A stretch of 64,000 nucleotides of DNA. It comes from Glebionis coronaria. Lineage: Eukaryota; Streptophyta; Magnoliopsida; Asterales; Asteraceae. This document shows, in pieces, positions 1-10,546 of this stretch (its first letter is position 1; each line of letters begins with the position of its first letter). The notes below the pieces were generated by a model. That model had not been told where the DNA came from, did not search any database, and worked only from the letters and a program-made list of their open reading frames with translations. The stretch is taken from NCBI GenBank assembly GCA_025667525.1, contig CM046878.1, forward strand, positions 102,439,237 to 102,503,236, written 5' to 3'. The position numbers and the translations under genes are program-made.

Positions 1-360
1 TGTTCACGAATGTTGGTCGCCTCATCATGTCTGAAGTTATCTCTTGACTCCATTTGATTGATATCGTTGTCTTGACACCAACATGTGAACTTGGCATTTT
101 CGGCGTCAAAGATTCTGAATGCTGGACAATTGCTCCCCCTCAATTGTTGACCCGTGTTCTATTGAAAGAGCTGTAGTCACCGTTTGAGTAGTCGCCTCGT
201 CGAGTATGTAGATATCAATTGTAAATTGCTACGGTTGGTGGAGATGATAACTTCATAAAAACAAGATTTCTCTTGTTTTAACAAATAAATGCACTGACAC
301 GTACATATATTCGTGTTAGATTGTGTTATTACGTAAATACGATCCCTTACATGGTTATAA
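1..360. other. Element interior, no gene seen
   Basis: AT-rich sequence of the copia-type element before the tandem repeats begin. No coding similarity was recognised. Confidence 0.4.
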
Positions 361-364
361 AGTA

Positions 365-1520
365 AACCATGCCCGAGAAAATTAATTCCCGTTGTTGAGT
401 CAAAGCTTTCCGGTGAAATGCTTGACTTGAGTATGAAAAGCGGGTTACTATCTGAAATAATAGCAAACCATTTTGAGCATGTTTTAAAACATTTGAACTT
501 CTGCTCGAACTTTATTTACAACCCCGTGTCATTATTGAATGACATTTCTAGTATCGTAAATATTATCGATTCCAGAAGACATGCTCTTTTTATCAAAACA
601 TTTTTTGAACATACAATTTTGAAAGATTTAGAAAAACCTTTTGAGAAATTCTCGAAAAATTGTGTTCATTGTTTTGAAAACCAATTACTTGAGCTTAAGA
701 TGTTGAATATCTTACAAAACGAGCTCAAGCCCGAGAAGTTGTAAACTTCCCGTTGTTAAGGATAAGTTTATCATCGGCGATAAACTTTCCTTTTAACTGA
801 AGAACGAGTCCTAAGTTGACATTTACTTAGAAGTCGTTTTCATGAGCTTGAAAAACTTTGAATGTTTTAACGAAAAGCTCATGACCGAAAAAGGTGAATT
901 TCTCGTTATGAGGAAAAGTTCTCTTATTCAAAAGATTCACTTTCCTTTCTGAGCTTAAAACCTGGAATGTTTTAATACAAGCTCATGACCGAGAAAATTT
1001 AATTTCCCGTTACGAGGATAAGCTATCTTTTAAAGATAAGCTTTCCTAAAGTTGACGTCCGAGTTACAGTCTGGTATTTAACTGTAAGTCATTGTGCATG
1101 AGCTTAAAAACTTCGAATGTTTTTAATATAAGCTCATGCCCGAGAAAAATTAATTTCTCGTTGTGAGGATAAGTTTATCATTGGCGATAAACTTTCCTTA
1201 ATTTGAAGATCGGGTCATCAACTGACATTTAATGAAGAGCCTTATACACGAGCTTAAAACCTTTGAATGGTTTTAGGATAAGCTCGTGTCCGAGAAAGCT
1301 TAATTTCTCGTTTTGAGGGTAAGTTATCGTTGCGTGGATAAACTTCCCTGTCTCTGAAGTCCGGGTCATCGTCTGTCATTTAACGAGGAGCCATTGTGCA
1401 TGAGCTTAAAAACTTGGAATGTTTTTGATATAAGCTCATGCCCGAGAAAAATTAATTTCTCGTTGTTAGGATAAGTTTACCATCAGCGATAAACTTTCCT
1501 TTCTTTGAAGAGCGAGTTAT
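365..1520. repeat. Degenerate tandem repeat of about 150 bp
   Basis: The motif CCGAGAAAAATTAATTTCTCG and close variants recur near 371, 730, 882, 987, 1140, 1289 and 1441. The last four are spaced 149-153 bp apart. Each unit carries a short palindrome (CGAGAAA/TTTCTCG), a GAGCTTAAAA block and a GATAAACTTTCC block. It lies 3' of the minus-strand ORF. An open frame at 418-744 is inside this repeat and has no recognisable product. Confidence 0.8.
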
Positions 1521-1559
1521 AGTCTGTGATGTGACTATAAGTCCTGATGCACTGTAAGC

Positions 1560-3788
1560 TTAACTGGAAATCCCCTGAGACACTTGTTTCTTAGATATCA
1601 GCTTCTTTAGCAACCAAACTCCGAGAGTGTCCTTAATTGAGTGGTATACAATGATTGGACCGCTTCTTTCTTTTGGAACATTCTCTTTGGTACCTGCATT
1701 CTCATTGGGATTTTGCATGCTTTGATATGGGTTAGCGATATCTATCTTAGAAGCAAGTGGGGGTTCACAATTTTCTTTTCTTGTGCTAGAGGTGACCTGA
1801 GGAGATAATTCACTTGTCTTAGCTGGCAAACGTTTCCTTTTATAGAAAACCTTAAGTTCAGGCTTAAGTGATGTATCCTCCTTTTCAATTTCCTCCCTAG
1901 TAGTCTTAGTAGAATCAGAGACTATCCTAGTTAAAGGGCACTCGTTTCCTACAAGAGTGAAAGTTCTACCAGTGGGGCGCCACATTTTACCAATGGGTTT
2001 GATTTTAGCTATCCACTGGGTTTTAAGTCTAGCACGGGAGTTCACCTCATTAAGTAATTTTTTGATACAAGAATCATGATTGGCTTTAAAGACACATTTC
2101 CTACATGTTTTACAAGTAGCATATTTAATGTCCGAGTAAGATCTAGAATTCCTAGATGATTGATTGATGCTCCTAGGAAGTGACATGCTACGGTTAGCAG
2201 TGTTGGGTAAACTAGAAGGCATCTGACTAGGTTTAAAATTCCTATCTCTTACTTTTGTCTTCTGAATAGCTTCCCTTAGACCAAATTTATGGCGAACATC
2301 ATTTGAACTAGTTCGAGACGTGTTCTTTAGACTATGTCTAGGGAGGCTAGATGCAATCATGTGATTAGGTCTTGCAAAAACTGTTTTAGTCACATTGGGC
2401 CTAGATAGTGGAGTGACTGGTCTAGAGAGATGAACCATATCAACTTGGGAGGCAAACCGCGGTCTCGAGGATTTTGGTCGCTCAGATCTAAATGCAGTCG
2501 GTTGTCTAACAGACTGAATTTGAGGCGGTTTCCCCAAGATTGATGGTTTTTCAAGCTTAGTATCCACACTAGATCCTTTAGTTTTTCTCAATTCGTTTTT
2601 CAACGCAGCTATAGCAAAGACCTTTTCTTGTACTTGAGCCTTTAAAGTCTCATTCTCTTTGAGCAATTCATCTTGGGATGCCAACTTAAATTCAAGCGAA
2701 TTAATTTGTCTCACAAAATTATCTTTTTCAGCTTTAGAATCTTGAATTTTTTGATTTAATTTTCTTTCAAGAACAACGTTTGAATTTTCAAGTTTTTCAA
2801 AATACTTTTCAAATTTATCCGTTTTCTTCGAAAATTCAATTTTGGCATCCTCAAGAGCTTTAGATTGCTGAGCTAAAATCGTTTCAAGCTCTTTAATCTT
2901 GGAATCAGAATCGGTTAGAGAAGCAGTCATAAAGCATTTATCCTGATGAACTATAGCATTCTGAACAATTTCTCCCCTATTTTGACTCACATCGGATGAA
3001 TTTAAAGTGGTAAAACTATCACCCTTTTCCATCCCATGTTTGTCATAATTAGGTTTGGAATGCGCAACATGCGGTGGTTCATTGGCATAGACATCATATA
3101 CCACATTCCTTTGTACCGTGTTTGTAGACTCTTTGTCAGATACAGGTATGGTGGCATCAATCCCTGACATGCTGCTTGTATCATGCTTTCCTCCCGAATC
3201 CTTGCTCTTGCAATCTTTAGGCTCCAAGTTGTCAACCGTATGACAATTCTCCTCTTGCATCTGCATCGTAGATTCTTGCACTCCATTATCATACTCTTGC
3301 TGAAGTCGAGATCTTTCATAAATCGAAGATGAGACTGATATCATTAATTTCAACAATGTACCACGAAACTCTTTAATTTCCGTTTGTGTGTACTGAAAAA
3401 ATGATTGACATATCCCTGAATTGTCAGACTTAAAAATGTTGAATTTGAAGAAGTGCGTAAGTTGTGTCACTAGAGCTTGATATGCAGATGCTGATGCAGA
3501 GTGATTAAAGTCTTCTTTGTGAAGTTGCTCAGCTAGTTGGTTCAAGTTGAGGAATATGGAATCGATGAATATATAACGATCTTGACCGAAGAGTGTCAGA
3601 AATTCGTTTCCTCCTTGAAACCAAGAAATGGTCACTAAATGAGACTGGAGTAGTCGAAAGAACGTTATACCACTTTCTCTAGCTGTGTTTTGCATGAGAT
3701 ACAAGTCTCCCTCTCGAGATGTCGATTTCAACGAATCCATTAAAAATCTATGATAAATGAAAGTAAGGATTACTTGTCGATCGATCAA
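1560..3788 (-). CDS. 742-aa gag/spacer-type ORF of an Asteraceae copia-like element
   Basis: The frame is uninterrupted over 742 residues. The N-terminal third is helical and unlike catalytic pol domains. Residues about 290-400 (KIKELETILAQQ to NELRKTKG) look like a coiled coil. A basic Ser/Arg/Pro-rich stretch follows, then a Cys/His segment (CKTCRKCVFKANHDSC) and a KMWRPTGRTF motif. The protein ends near VWLLKKLIS. From memory, this order matches the region before protease in copia-like polyproteins predicted in Asteraceae, where similar stand-alone ORFs also occur. No protease DSG, integrase or YVDD motif is present. Its role is unknown; a structural, gag-like product is an inference. The start is the first ATG of the frame, and a second ATG 15 codons in is equally possible. 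Confidence 0.7.
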   Translation of the reverse strand: MIDRQVILTFIYHRFLMDSLKSTSREGDLYLMQNTARESGITFFRLLQSHLVTISWFQGGNEFLTLFGQDRYIFIDSIFLNLNQLAEQLHKEDFNHSASASAYQALVTQLTHFFKFNIFKSDNSGICQSFFQYTQTEIKEFRGTLLKLMISVSSSIYERSRLQQEYDNGVQESTMQMQEENCHTVDNLEPKDCKSKDSGGKHDTSSMSGIDATIPVSDKESTNTVQRNVVYDVYANEPPHVAHSKPNYDKHGMEKGDSFTTLNSSDVSQNRGEIVQNAIVHQDKCFMTASLTDSDSKIKELETILAQQSKALEDAKIEFSKKTDKFEKYFEKLENSNVVLERKLNQKIQDSKAEKDNFVRQINSLEFKLASQDELLKENETLKAQVQEKVFAIAALKNELRKTKGSSVDTKLEKPSILGKPPQIQSVRQPTAFRSERPKSSRPRFASQVDMVHLSRPVTPLSRPNVTKTVFARPNHMIASSLPRHSLKNTSRTSSNDVRHKFGLREAIQKTKVRDRNFKPSQMPSSLPNTANRSMSLPRSINQSSRNSRSYSDIKYATCKTCRKCVFKANHDSCIKKLLNEVNSRARLKTQWIAKIKPIGKMWRPTGRTFTLVGNECPLTRIVSDSTKTTREEIEKEDTSLKPELKVFYKRKRLPAKTSELSPQVTSSTRKENCEPPLASKIDIANPYQSMQNPNENAGTKENVPKERSGPIIVYHSIKDTLGVWLLKKLISKKQVSQGISS

Positions 3789-3913
3789 TGAAAGAAAGTA
3801 ATAGTGTTTGTTGTTGTGAGTAGAAGTCGAGAAATAATGTTAAAATCCCTTAATAATTGTTCTCGATAAACCAAAAATTCCAAGACAAAATTACACACGA
3901 TACTTGTCACTGT

Positions 3914-4240
3914 ATCGGAATCCTCAAAATTAATCCGTCGGAATACCCATCGGAATGTCAGATCGGAATGTCAGATCGGAATGTCAGATCGAAATGTCCA
4001 GATCGTAATGTCAGTTCGGAATGATTTCAGATCGCAATACTCAGATAGCAATGTAACCTTGTCGGAATGATTCAGATCGCAATGTCCTATCGGAAAGTTC
4101 AGATCGGAATATAGCTGACAAAATTTGGGCAGAGTAACGACTTAACCACTTCCTTATAACCGTCGGAATCCCAGATCGCAATGAACGATCGGAATGTCCA
4201 GATCGGAATAAGTATTGAAATCCTCAGTATCGCAATGTAG
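3914..4240. repeat. Short-word array GATCGGAATGTC in the element leader
   Basis: About fifteen copies of a 12-13 bp word, TCGGAATGTCAGA with TCGCAATG and TCGTAATG variants, are strung together with irregular spacers. The array lies between the primer-binding site and the ORF, so it would be in the 5' leader of the minus-strand transcript. Similar CG-centred word arrays occur in the Athila-like LTRs of this window. Confidence 0.75.
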
Positions 4241-4535
4241 AACCAACCCCTTTCCGATGGTGATGGTTATTGCGATGGAAGCCCACTTTTCACTTGTACT
4301 TTCCGATGGAGATTTCTGCTTGAATTTCGGAAAGATGAACACAATACCTTTTTGCACTTTTGATCCAAGAAAGTTTGTGTTTTTAACCAAAACCAAGATA
4401 CCAAAATCACTACAACAAATAACTAGATAACGTATATCAAGATTAAAGCATAAAAACACAAAAAATAATTTTGGACGTGGGTATGGATGATCAAAACACA
4501 AAATCAAGAACACAAGAACAAACCAATCAAACCAA

Positions 4536-4549
4536 GGCTCTTGATACCA
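4536..4549 (-). other. Primer-binding site, initiator Met tRNA type
   Basis: Read on the minus strand, TGGTATCAAGAGCC lies two bases inside the LTR end. It is the usual copia primer-binding sequence TGGTATCAGAGC with a small insertion. Confidence 0.75.
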
Positions 4550-4551
4550 TT

Positions 4552-4832
4552 TGTAGGTCCTCGTAATCTTGGATTATCCTTGTGTTCGAATGATTTAAAG
4601 AAATAGAAAGATAGATGAAGAACTAGAGAGAGAAACTAGAGAGAGGTTGGAGAGAAAATGAAATATTAGATTGAATGTGTGAAAGTGAGAATGACCAACC
4701 CCTCCTAACATGCTAGGAGGGGGTTTATATAGCCCACCCTACATGTGGGCTATATGGACTATATTGGATCACGAGCCCAATATCATTGGAGTGACCGATC
4801 CTTTCTAAATACGTAAAAACGTATTTCCAACA
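4552..4832 (-). repeat. LTR of the copia-type element, 281 bp
   Basis: On the minus strand it begins TGTTGGAAAT and ends CCTACA, so it has the canonical TG...CA termini. It is followed by a primer-binding site (4549-4536) and is also preceded by a polypurine tract (CCTTAGGGGGAGAT, 4846-4833). Having both means it is the shared LTR of a tandem or recombined arrangement. Confidence 0.75.
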
Positions 4833-4947
4833 ATCTCCCCCTAAGGGAGGTCACTCCAAGTTACAATGTCCTAAATAGTCTATAGCTCGTGATCTATGCT
4901 AATAATGATGTGACCGAGACTTTCTTTGGAAAAACGTATTTCCAACA
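4833..4947 (-). repeat. Scrap of a second LTR plus internal 3' end and polypurine tract
   Basis: At 4947 on the minus strand the LTR start TGTTGGAAATACG appears again. After about 60 bp it switches to non-LTR sequence that ends in the polypurine tract next to the complete LTR. This looks like a deleted tandem copy left by LTR recombination. Confidence 0.6.
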
Positions 4948-6589
4948 CAAGACAATGACGGGGGCTCAATTTCATTATACCACTACCGAAAAAGAGCTTT
5001 TAGCTGTAGTGTATGCTTTTGAGAAGTTCCGCCCCTATCTTGTTCTTTCCACTACCATTGTGTACACAGATCATTCCGCGTTGAAGTACTTGTTTACTAA
5101 GAAAGATTCTAAGCCAAGACTTCTTCGTTGGGTTTTGCTCCTTCAAGAATTCAACATTGAAATTCGTGACAAGAAGGGAGCGGAAAACCTAGCCGCGGAT
5201 CATCTAAGTAGACTTGAGGATCCTTATCAAGGGGATCATCCAAACCAAGAGATAAATGACTCTTTTCCCCTTGAGACCTTAATGTCTATCAATTCCAATC
5301 TTGATGACACCCCGTGGTTTGCGGACATTGCAAACTACTTAGCAGGTGGTATTCTCATCAAAGGGTTAACATCCCAACAAAAGAAGAAATTCTTTAAAGA
5401 TATTAAGACTTACTTTTGGGATGACCCTTATCTCTTCAAACAATGTGCTGATCTGATTATTTGTCGGTGTGTTGATGGAACCTCAACTTTACTAATCCTT
5501 GAAGCTTGCCATAAAGGACCCACCGGTGGTCATTTTGGTCCCAACTACACTGCGAAGAAAGTGTTTGACTCGGGATTCTATTGGCCCACCATTTATCATG
5601 ACGCTCACGAGATGGGTAAAAATTGTGATGCTTGCCAAAGACAAGGCAAGATCACACATAAAGATGAGATGCCTCAAAATTTCATACAATAATGTAAAAT
5701 CTTTGATGTATGGGGCGTCGACTTTATGGGGCCGTTTCCATCATCTAAAGGGAACAAGTACATCATCGTAGCCGTTGACTATGTATCCAAATGGGTTGAA
5801 GCAAAAGCTCTCCCTACGAACGATGCGAGGGTGGTTGTGAACTTTTTGAAGCAGTTATTTGCTCGATTCGGTGTTCCTCGTGCTATCATCAGTGACCGCG
5901 GGACTCATTTTTGCAATGATCAATTTGCTCGAGTCATGGCTAAGTACGGTGTCAATCACCGTCTTTCCACCGCTTATCATCCTCAAACAAATGGTCAAGC
6001 CGAGATTTCTAACAATGGACTCAAGAGAATTTTAGAGAGAACTGTAGAGAGCATCGTGGGCCTATAAGTTAGATGATGCTTTGTGGGCTTTCCGTACCAC
6101 CTATAAGACTCCGATTGATTGCACTCCATATCGTCTTGTGTACGGGAAGGCATGCCACCTCCCTATTGAGATGGAACATAAGGCGTACTGGGCCTTAAAG
6201 TGGGCCAATTTTGACATCAACAAAGCCGGTGATCTTCGGAAGATCCAACTCAACGAGCTCAATGAGCTGAGGAATGAAGCTTATGAGAACTCGTTGATCT
6301 ACAAAGAGAAGACCAAGATCATCCATGATGCTAGGATTAAGAACCGAGAGTTCCACGTTGGTGATCAAGTCTTAATCTTTAACTCTCGGTTGAAGATCTT
6401 CTCGGGCAAGTTGAAAAGCCGTTGGTCTGGTCCATTCACCGTCGCCAAGTCTTCCCATATGGCACCATTGAGCATTCTCAGCCAAATGGGCCCAATTTTA
6501 AGGTGAATGGCCAGCGTGTGAAGTTGTACTTTGGTGAGGACATCTCTCATGAGATGATCCCATCCCTCACCACGTTTCCCTTGAATTAG
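4948..6589 (+). pseudogene. Athila-like pol fragment: RNase H and integrase
   Basis: The fragment begins inside the reverse transcriptase-RNase H part ([20 protein letters not shown]) and contains [10 protein letters not shown] and [14 protein letters not shown], typical of the Athila lineage. The integrase follows: an HHCC zinc site ([11 protein letters not shown] to NCDACQRQG), first Asp in VDFMGPFP, second in ISDRGTHF, and Glu in [11 protein letters not shown]. It is broken by a TAA at 5690, a small deletion with stop near 6055-6066, and a frameshift near 6450 relative to the minus-strand copy. The natural stop is TAG at 6587-6589. It cannot make a working enzyme. Confidence 0.9.
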
Positions 6590-8862
6590 TTCTGGGTCGA
6601 GTCAGGCTCGTGACTCGGTTAACAAAAACAAGCGCTTCTCGGGAGGCAACCCGTTGATCTATCCTTTACCATTTTCATAATAAGTGTAGGGGGAGCCCCG
6701 TGTGTGTTTGTTGTCTTGTTTCTTATGATGTGCAGGGATTAAAGCTTCAAAGATCCATTCTCGATGACATTTGACGAACCGTGATCCCGTTTACCCATCT
6801 TCCTAGTTCTATCCTAAACTATCGTGATTCAATAATTCATATCTTATATGTCACATTGAAATCACTATAGTTGTCCTTTTTCCTTAGCAAGATTTAAACA
6901 ACGTGCACAATGTCCTAAGTGTAGGGGAGTTTACTCCCACATGCTTAAACATTAAGGATAATGTTTATATCAAGTGTAGGGGGGACTTCTATCGAAGTAA
7001 GTGGGCTTTTCCATGAATTTGTCCTCATTTTAACCGGAAAATTTGATTTTTCGACATTTTTCAAAATTTTTAATCTATTTTGGCCTAGTTGTATAGTAGT
7101 ATTTTCCTTTGTTAGCGTTATTTACTTTCTTTGCTAGAATAAATCTTCAATAAATTGGTTTTAAAGTTTTCAAAGTCGTGAATATTTTTACTCAACCCGA
7201 GTTTACTTATCTAAGTTTACTCTAGCTAGTGTCCTTAACGTGTTTAAGTCAAGTTTTGCTAGGCTTTTATATACGGAACTTTAAAACGCGAAAGTTTTAA
7301 CTTTAAGGGGTTAAGAACAATAACTTTTCGCAAGTTCCTATAAATGATCCTAGAGAGTTGTTTATCAAGGGAACTTTAAAATGCGAATTCTAAACTTGAA
7401 AAAGTCTAAGAGTTTGCAAGATCCTATAGATGACTCGAAAACCCAAGACTTTGATTTAATTGGCTAAGCATCCACGAGTCTCATTCCTTGAGATTTTAAA
7501 TTGTGGAGAACGAGAGATGATAGAGTCAATTATAAGTTTGGTATTCTATCGTGAATTTATATGAGTTGATTATAAGCTTTTTCTCCCATCGCTTGCTAAT
7601 AAATTTATCTACAATAAATAAGGTTGTACGATTTGAAAAGTTACTTAGCTTCTAGCACAAGATCGTTTAAAAGTTGCTCGGTATTAATTAGAGTTCATAG
7701 CCAAGGCATAACTTATTGAAGCGGGATGCGAAGATTGGCGAGTCCGAAAAGTCCCTAACAAGGCATGAGGACTACATTTTGTTGCTAAAGATCCAAAAGT
7801 GATGTGAAGAATCATTTATCGAAAATCAATATGAAGGATCGAGACACACGACGAAAAGCAAATACTCCTCTAAAGATCATGGAGAAGTCTATCCAAAAAG
7901 GCCCTAACAAGGTATGAGGATAAATAGATCCAAGTCCTAAAAGGAGGCGGATCGTTGTATATCAAAGTCCAAAATAAAGATTGGAAAAAAATGAAGAAGT
8001 CGTGGTCCAAGTATGAAGAATCTCTCAAAAACTTCAAGTGAAGAAATTCCTATTATGAAGAGAAGACCATAATTTCAAGAACGTCTCTCAAGATTTAAAG
8101 TATGAAGTCGCTGCCAAATATCGGTCCGAGAAAGGTCTCAAATCGTGAAGCGAGTTATGCCAAGATATGAACTTTAAGAGGTCCCGAGAAGCAGTTTTAA
8201 AAGATTTTGTCCTTTAGCTAACTATTGATTAAATCGTCCCACTTTATTTTCAGCCTAAATAACTATCGAAATAAGTCAAACAATGCATCCTCGTGATCAT
8301 TCAAGACAAAATTAAAATATAAGAGATACACCTAGGAATAAGGGAGTCTAAGTGAATAATTGGGCCACATGAGTTCGTGTTAGTTTGCTAACTTATAATA
8401 ACAATGATCTCGTTTTTAAGCTTGGTATGAGGAACGTGAAACTTGAGGATGATAAACATTCATGACAACCAAAACCCCAATGTAAGAGCACCCACAATGG
8501 GTAAACTATCCAAAGACTTTTTACTATTTCAATAAGTGTTTGGAGCTAGTTTTCACCATTGCATCAACAACTTTTCCTAATGCTTTTTAGGATGACTTGA
8601 GAAACACCAAGTTATTGCTAAAAGCTTTTGCAAGTTCATTTGCTTTACATTGAATGCATTTAATGCATCAAGTCTTTAAAGACTTGATGCATTGTAGATG
8701 CTCTAAGTCTTTTATTTCTTTACTTGTTTCTATCTTTTTATTTTTCTTAATGTTTAGTATTTAATAAAGGCCAAGGTGGGTTATTTATGATGGAAAATAT
8801 AAACCGTGCTTTGAAATTAATGCATTGTATGAGGGCATTGCAATGGTCAAGTGTAGGGGATT
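6590..8862 (+). other. 3' non-coding region of the Athila-like element
   Basis: No intact ORF. It opens with a conserved stem-loop GAGTCAGGCTCGTGACTC (6599-6616) and AGCGCTTCTCGGGAGGCAAC (6631-6650), which recur after pol at 41.1 kb and after the 599-aa ORF at 51.2 kb. Purine words of the form AAGTGTAGGGG occur near 6684, 6918, 6974 and finally 8849, at corresponding places in the other copies. A degenerate copy of a 79-codon frame seen at 39706-39945 and 45308-45547 lies near 7915-8150, with an internal stop. Confidence 0.7.
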
Positions 8863-10545
8863 TAGTAAGTGTGAAAACACTTATCCTTTTACCACTTATT
8901 TCCAATAATAACAAGACCAAAACGTATATTTTATGTCGTAAAAGTCAGAAGTATGCGTGGTTTTGTGTTTTTATTGTGTTTTAGGACCAAAAGATGAAAA
9001 AGGAAGAAAACATGGGCTATCACGGGCTTCTATCGAAGAAAACGACAAAAGACGAAGTCAAAAGATCAAGAGCGCAAAAAGAACGGAAGTTCAAGGCCTA
9101 TTCTGAAGATTTATCGAAGAAAAAGTCTAAAGACGGAAGTTTAATGAAGTCGAAGAACTCAAGTCTAATTATAGAAGAAAATAGAAGATGAGTTCAATTT
9201 ACATCGACAAATCCCGAGACGACGTCGAGAAAGACAAAGAATTAAAATCGAGTCGAGAAGAAAGAAAGAAAGAAGGAAGCACATGCACCTCCCAATCTCC
9301 TATAAATACCCTCCTAATGACACATTAGGTGGGTGTTATTTAAGTTAGCTAGTTTTATTTTTCCTTTCTTTAGTTTTTAGAGAGAGAAAGTGTTTAACTT
9401 TCTCTCACTAAGTTTCGTCTTTTCTTTATTTTTATCTTTCATGTTTAAGCTTTTAATCATCCTTGTATTTGGATTTCATTAATCACAAGTTCAAGTTAAG
9501 CTTTTTGTTCATTAATCTCTTTCTACCTTTCTTGATTTTGGTTTACCTTTGATCCGAAATATTAATGATCCGTGATTGATTTTGATGTTTAAGTGATTAA
9601 AAAGCTCATCTTTTTATTCCTACATAAGTTCTTATACGTTTGAGCTTTAAGCTGTTTGTACTTATTGGCTTATTCGTATGTTTAGCTTATTTACTTTTAA
9701 GCTTTCTTAAAAGTTTTATCGTTTTAAAGTTTGTGTCATAAAGTTCACGTGTTTAGATTCCAAAAGTTGTCAAATTTGTGATTGATTACTCTTGTCTAAA
9801 AGTTGGTAAGTGCTTATTGGTTTAACTGCTTATTCGTTGCAGCTTAAGTTACTCTTTTTTTTTCTATTGCGATCTTATGAGGGTTTTCCTTGGTTACGAT
9901 CTCTAGATACGATCGCATTGACTGCGATCATTGTTCTTTCTTTGGCTACGATCCACACCACGATCACTCATTGCGATCTATGGGTGCGATCGTGTTACGA
10001 TCTCTGGGTACGATCGCATTGATTGCGATCATTGTTGTCAGGATCACTGGCTACGATCAAAGACCACGATCCACTTGTGGTTGCGATCAGTGAGTGTGAT
10101 CCCTATACTACGATCTAGGTTGCGATCGAGTGCTACGATCGTAGGCTACGATCTGAGTACGATCCACCACTGCGATCCATCTTGCAATTTGAGTACGATC
10201 GCATTGCGATCTACTTTGGCTTTTGTTTTTATTCTTCTTAGTTTTTAAATTATACTTTTCCCACCTTTTTACTTAGTTTATTTTAAACAAGTTTTCAAGT
10301 TTTTAATCATTTACGTTTTAATTTCCAAAATTTGCACGCTTCCCGAAATCTCTATTTTTACCAAGTGTTTTTCTAGTAATTTTTAGTTTAATTTTTAAAG
10401 CTTTTATTTTACTCAACGACATTTACATATTTGCTTTTAGTTTTAAAATAGAAAATCAACTTCCCCTTTTAGTGACCATTACCGACTATTCCACCATTAA
10501 CCGTGATCAATTCGATTAGATACCGAGAACGATATCGAGTACACA
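8863..10545 (+). repeat. 3' LTR of the Athila-like element (type C), about 1.68 kb
   Basis: It starts after the polypurine tract with TAGTAAGTGTGAAAACAC, a changed form of TGATAGGTGTGAAAACAC in the other Athila-like LTRs here. A TATA box (CTCCTATAAATACCC) lies near 9298. The end, near ACCGAGAACGATATCGAG, is set by comparison with the type A LTR. What follows is a different element, so the exact boundary is uncertain. Confidence 0.7.
9885..10215. repeat. Array of TACGATC / TGCGATC words inside the LTR
   Basis: More than twenty copies of the 7-mers TACGATC and TGCGATC are separated by 4-14 bp of varied sequence. The array is downstream of the LTR TATA box, so it would be transcribed in the leader. 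The open frames across it are low-complexity by-products. Confidence 0.85.
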
Positions 10546-10546
10546 C

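Larger units (their letters stand above)
1..4947 (-). mobile_element. Non-autonomous Ty1/copia-type element, truncated by the window edge
   Basis: Read on the minus strand the order is: an LTR scrap ending at 4947, a purine tract, an LTR (4832-4552), a primer-binding site for initiator Met tRNA (4549-4536), a leader with short repeats, one long ORF (3788-1560), then 150-bp tandem repeats running to the window start. No protease, integrase or reverse transcriptase is seen, so the visible part is non-autonomous. It interrupts the Athila-like pol beginning at 4948. The 3' LTR and the second target-site copy must lie left of the window. Confidence 0.75.
4948..10545 (+). mobile_element. Decayed Athila-like Ty3/gypsy element, 5' part cut off by copia insertion
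   Basis: It has RNase H-integrase remnants (4948-6589), a 2.3-kb 3' non-coding region with conserved element motifs, a polypurine tract AAGTGTAGGGGATTT at 8849-8863, and an LTR from 8863. Order and sequence match the minus-strand Athila-like copy at 41.0-42.9 kb. The 5' LTR, gag and reverse transcriptase are outside the window or lost. Confidence 0.8.

Noticed and set aside
9810..10248. Three overlapping open frames of 67-105 codons
   Set aside because: All lie in the CGATC word array, in mutually overlapping frames of low complexity.
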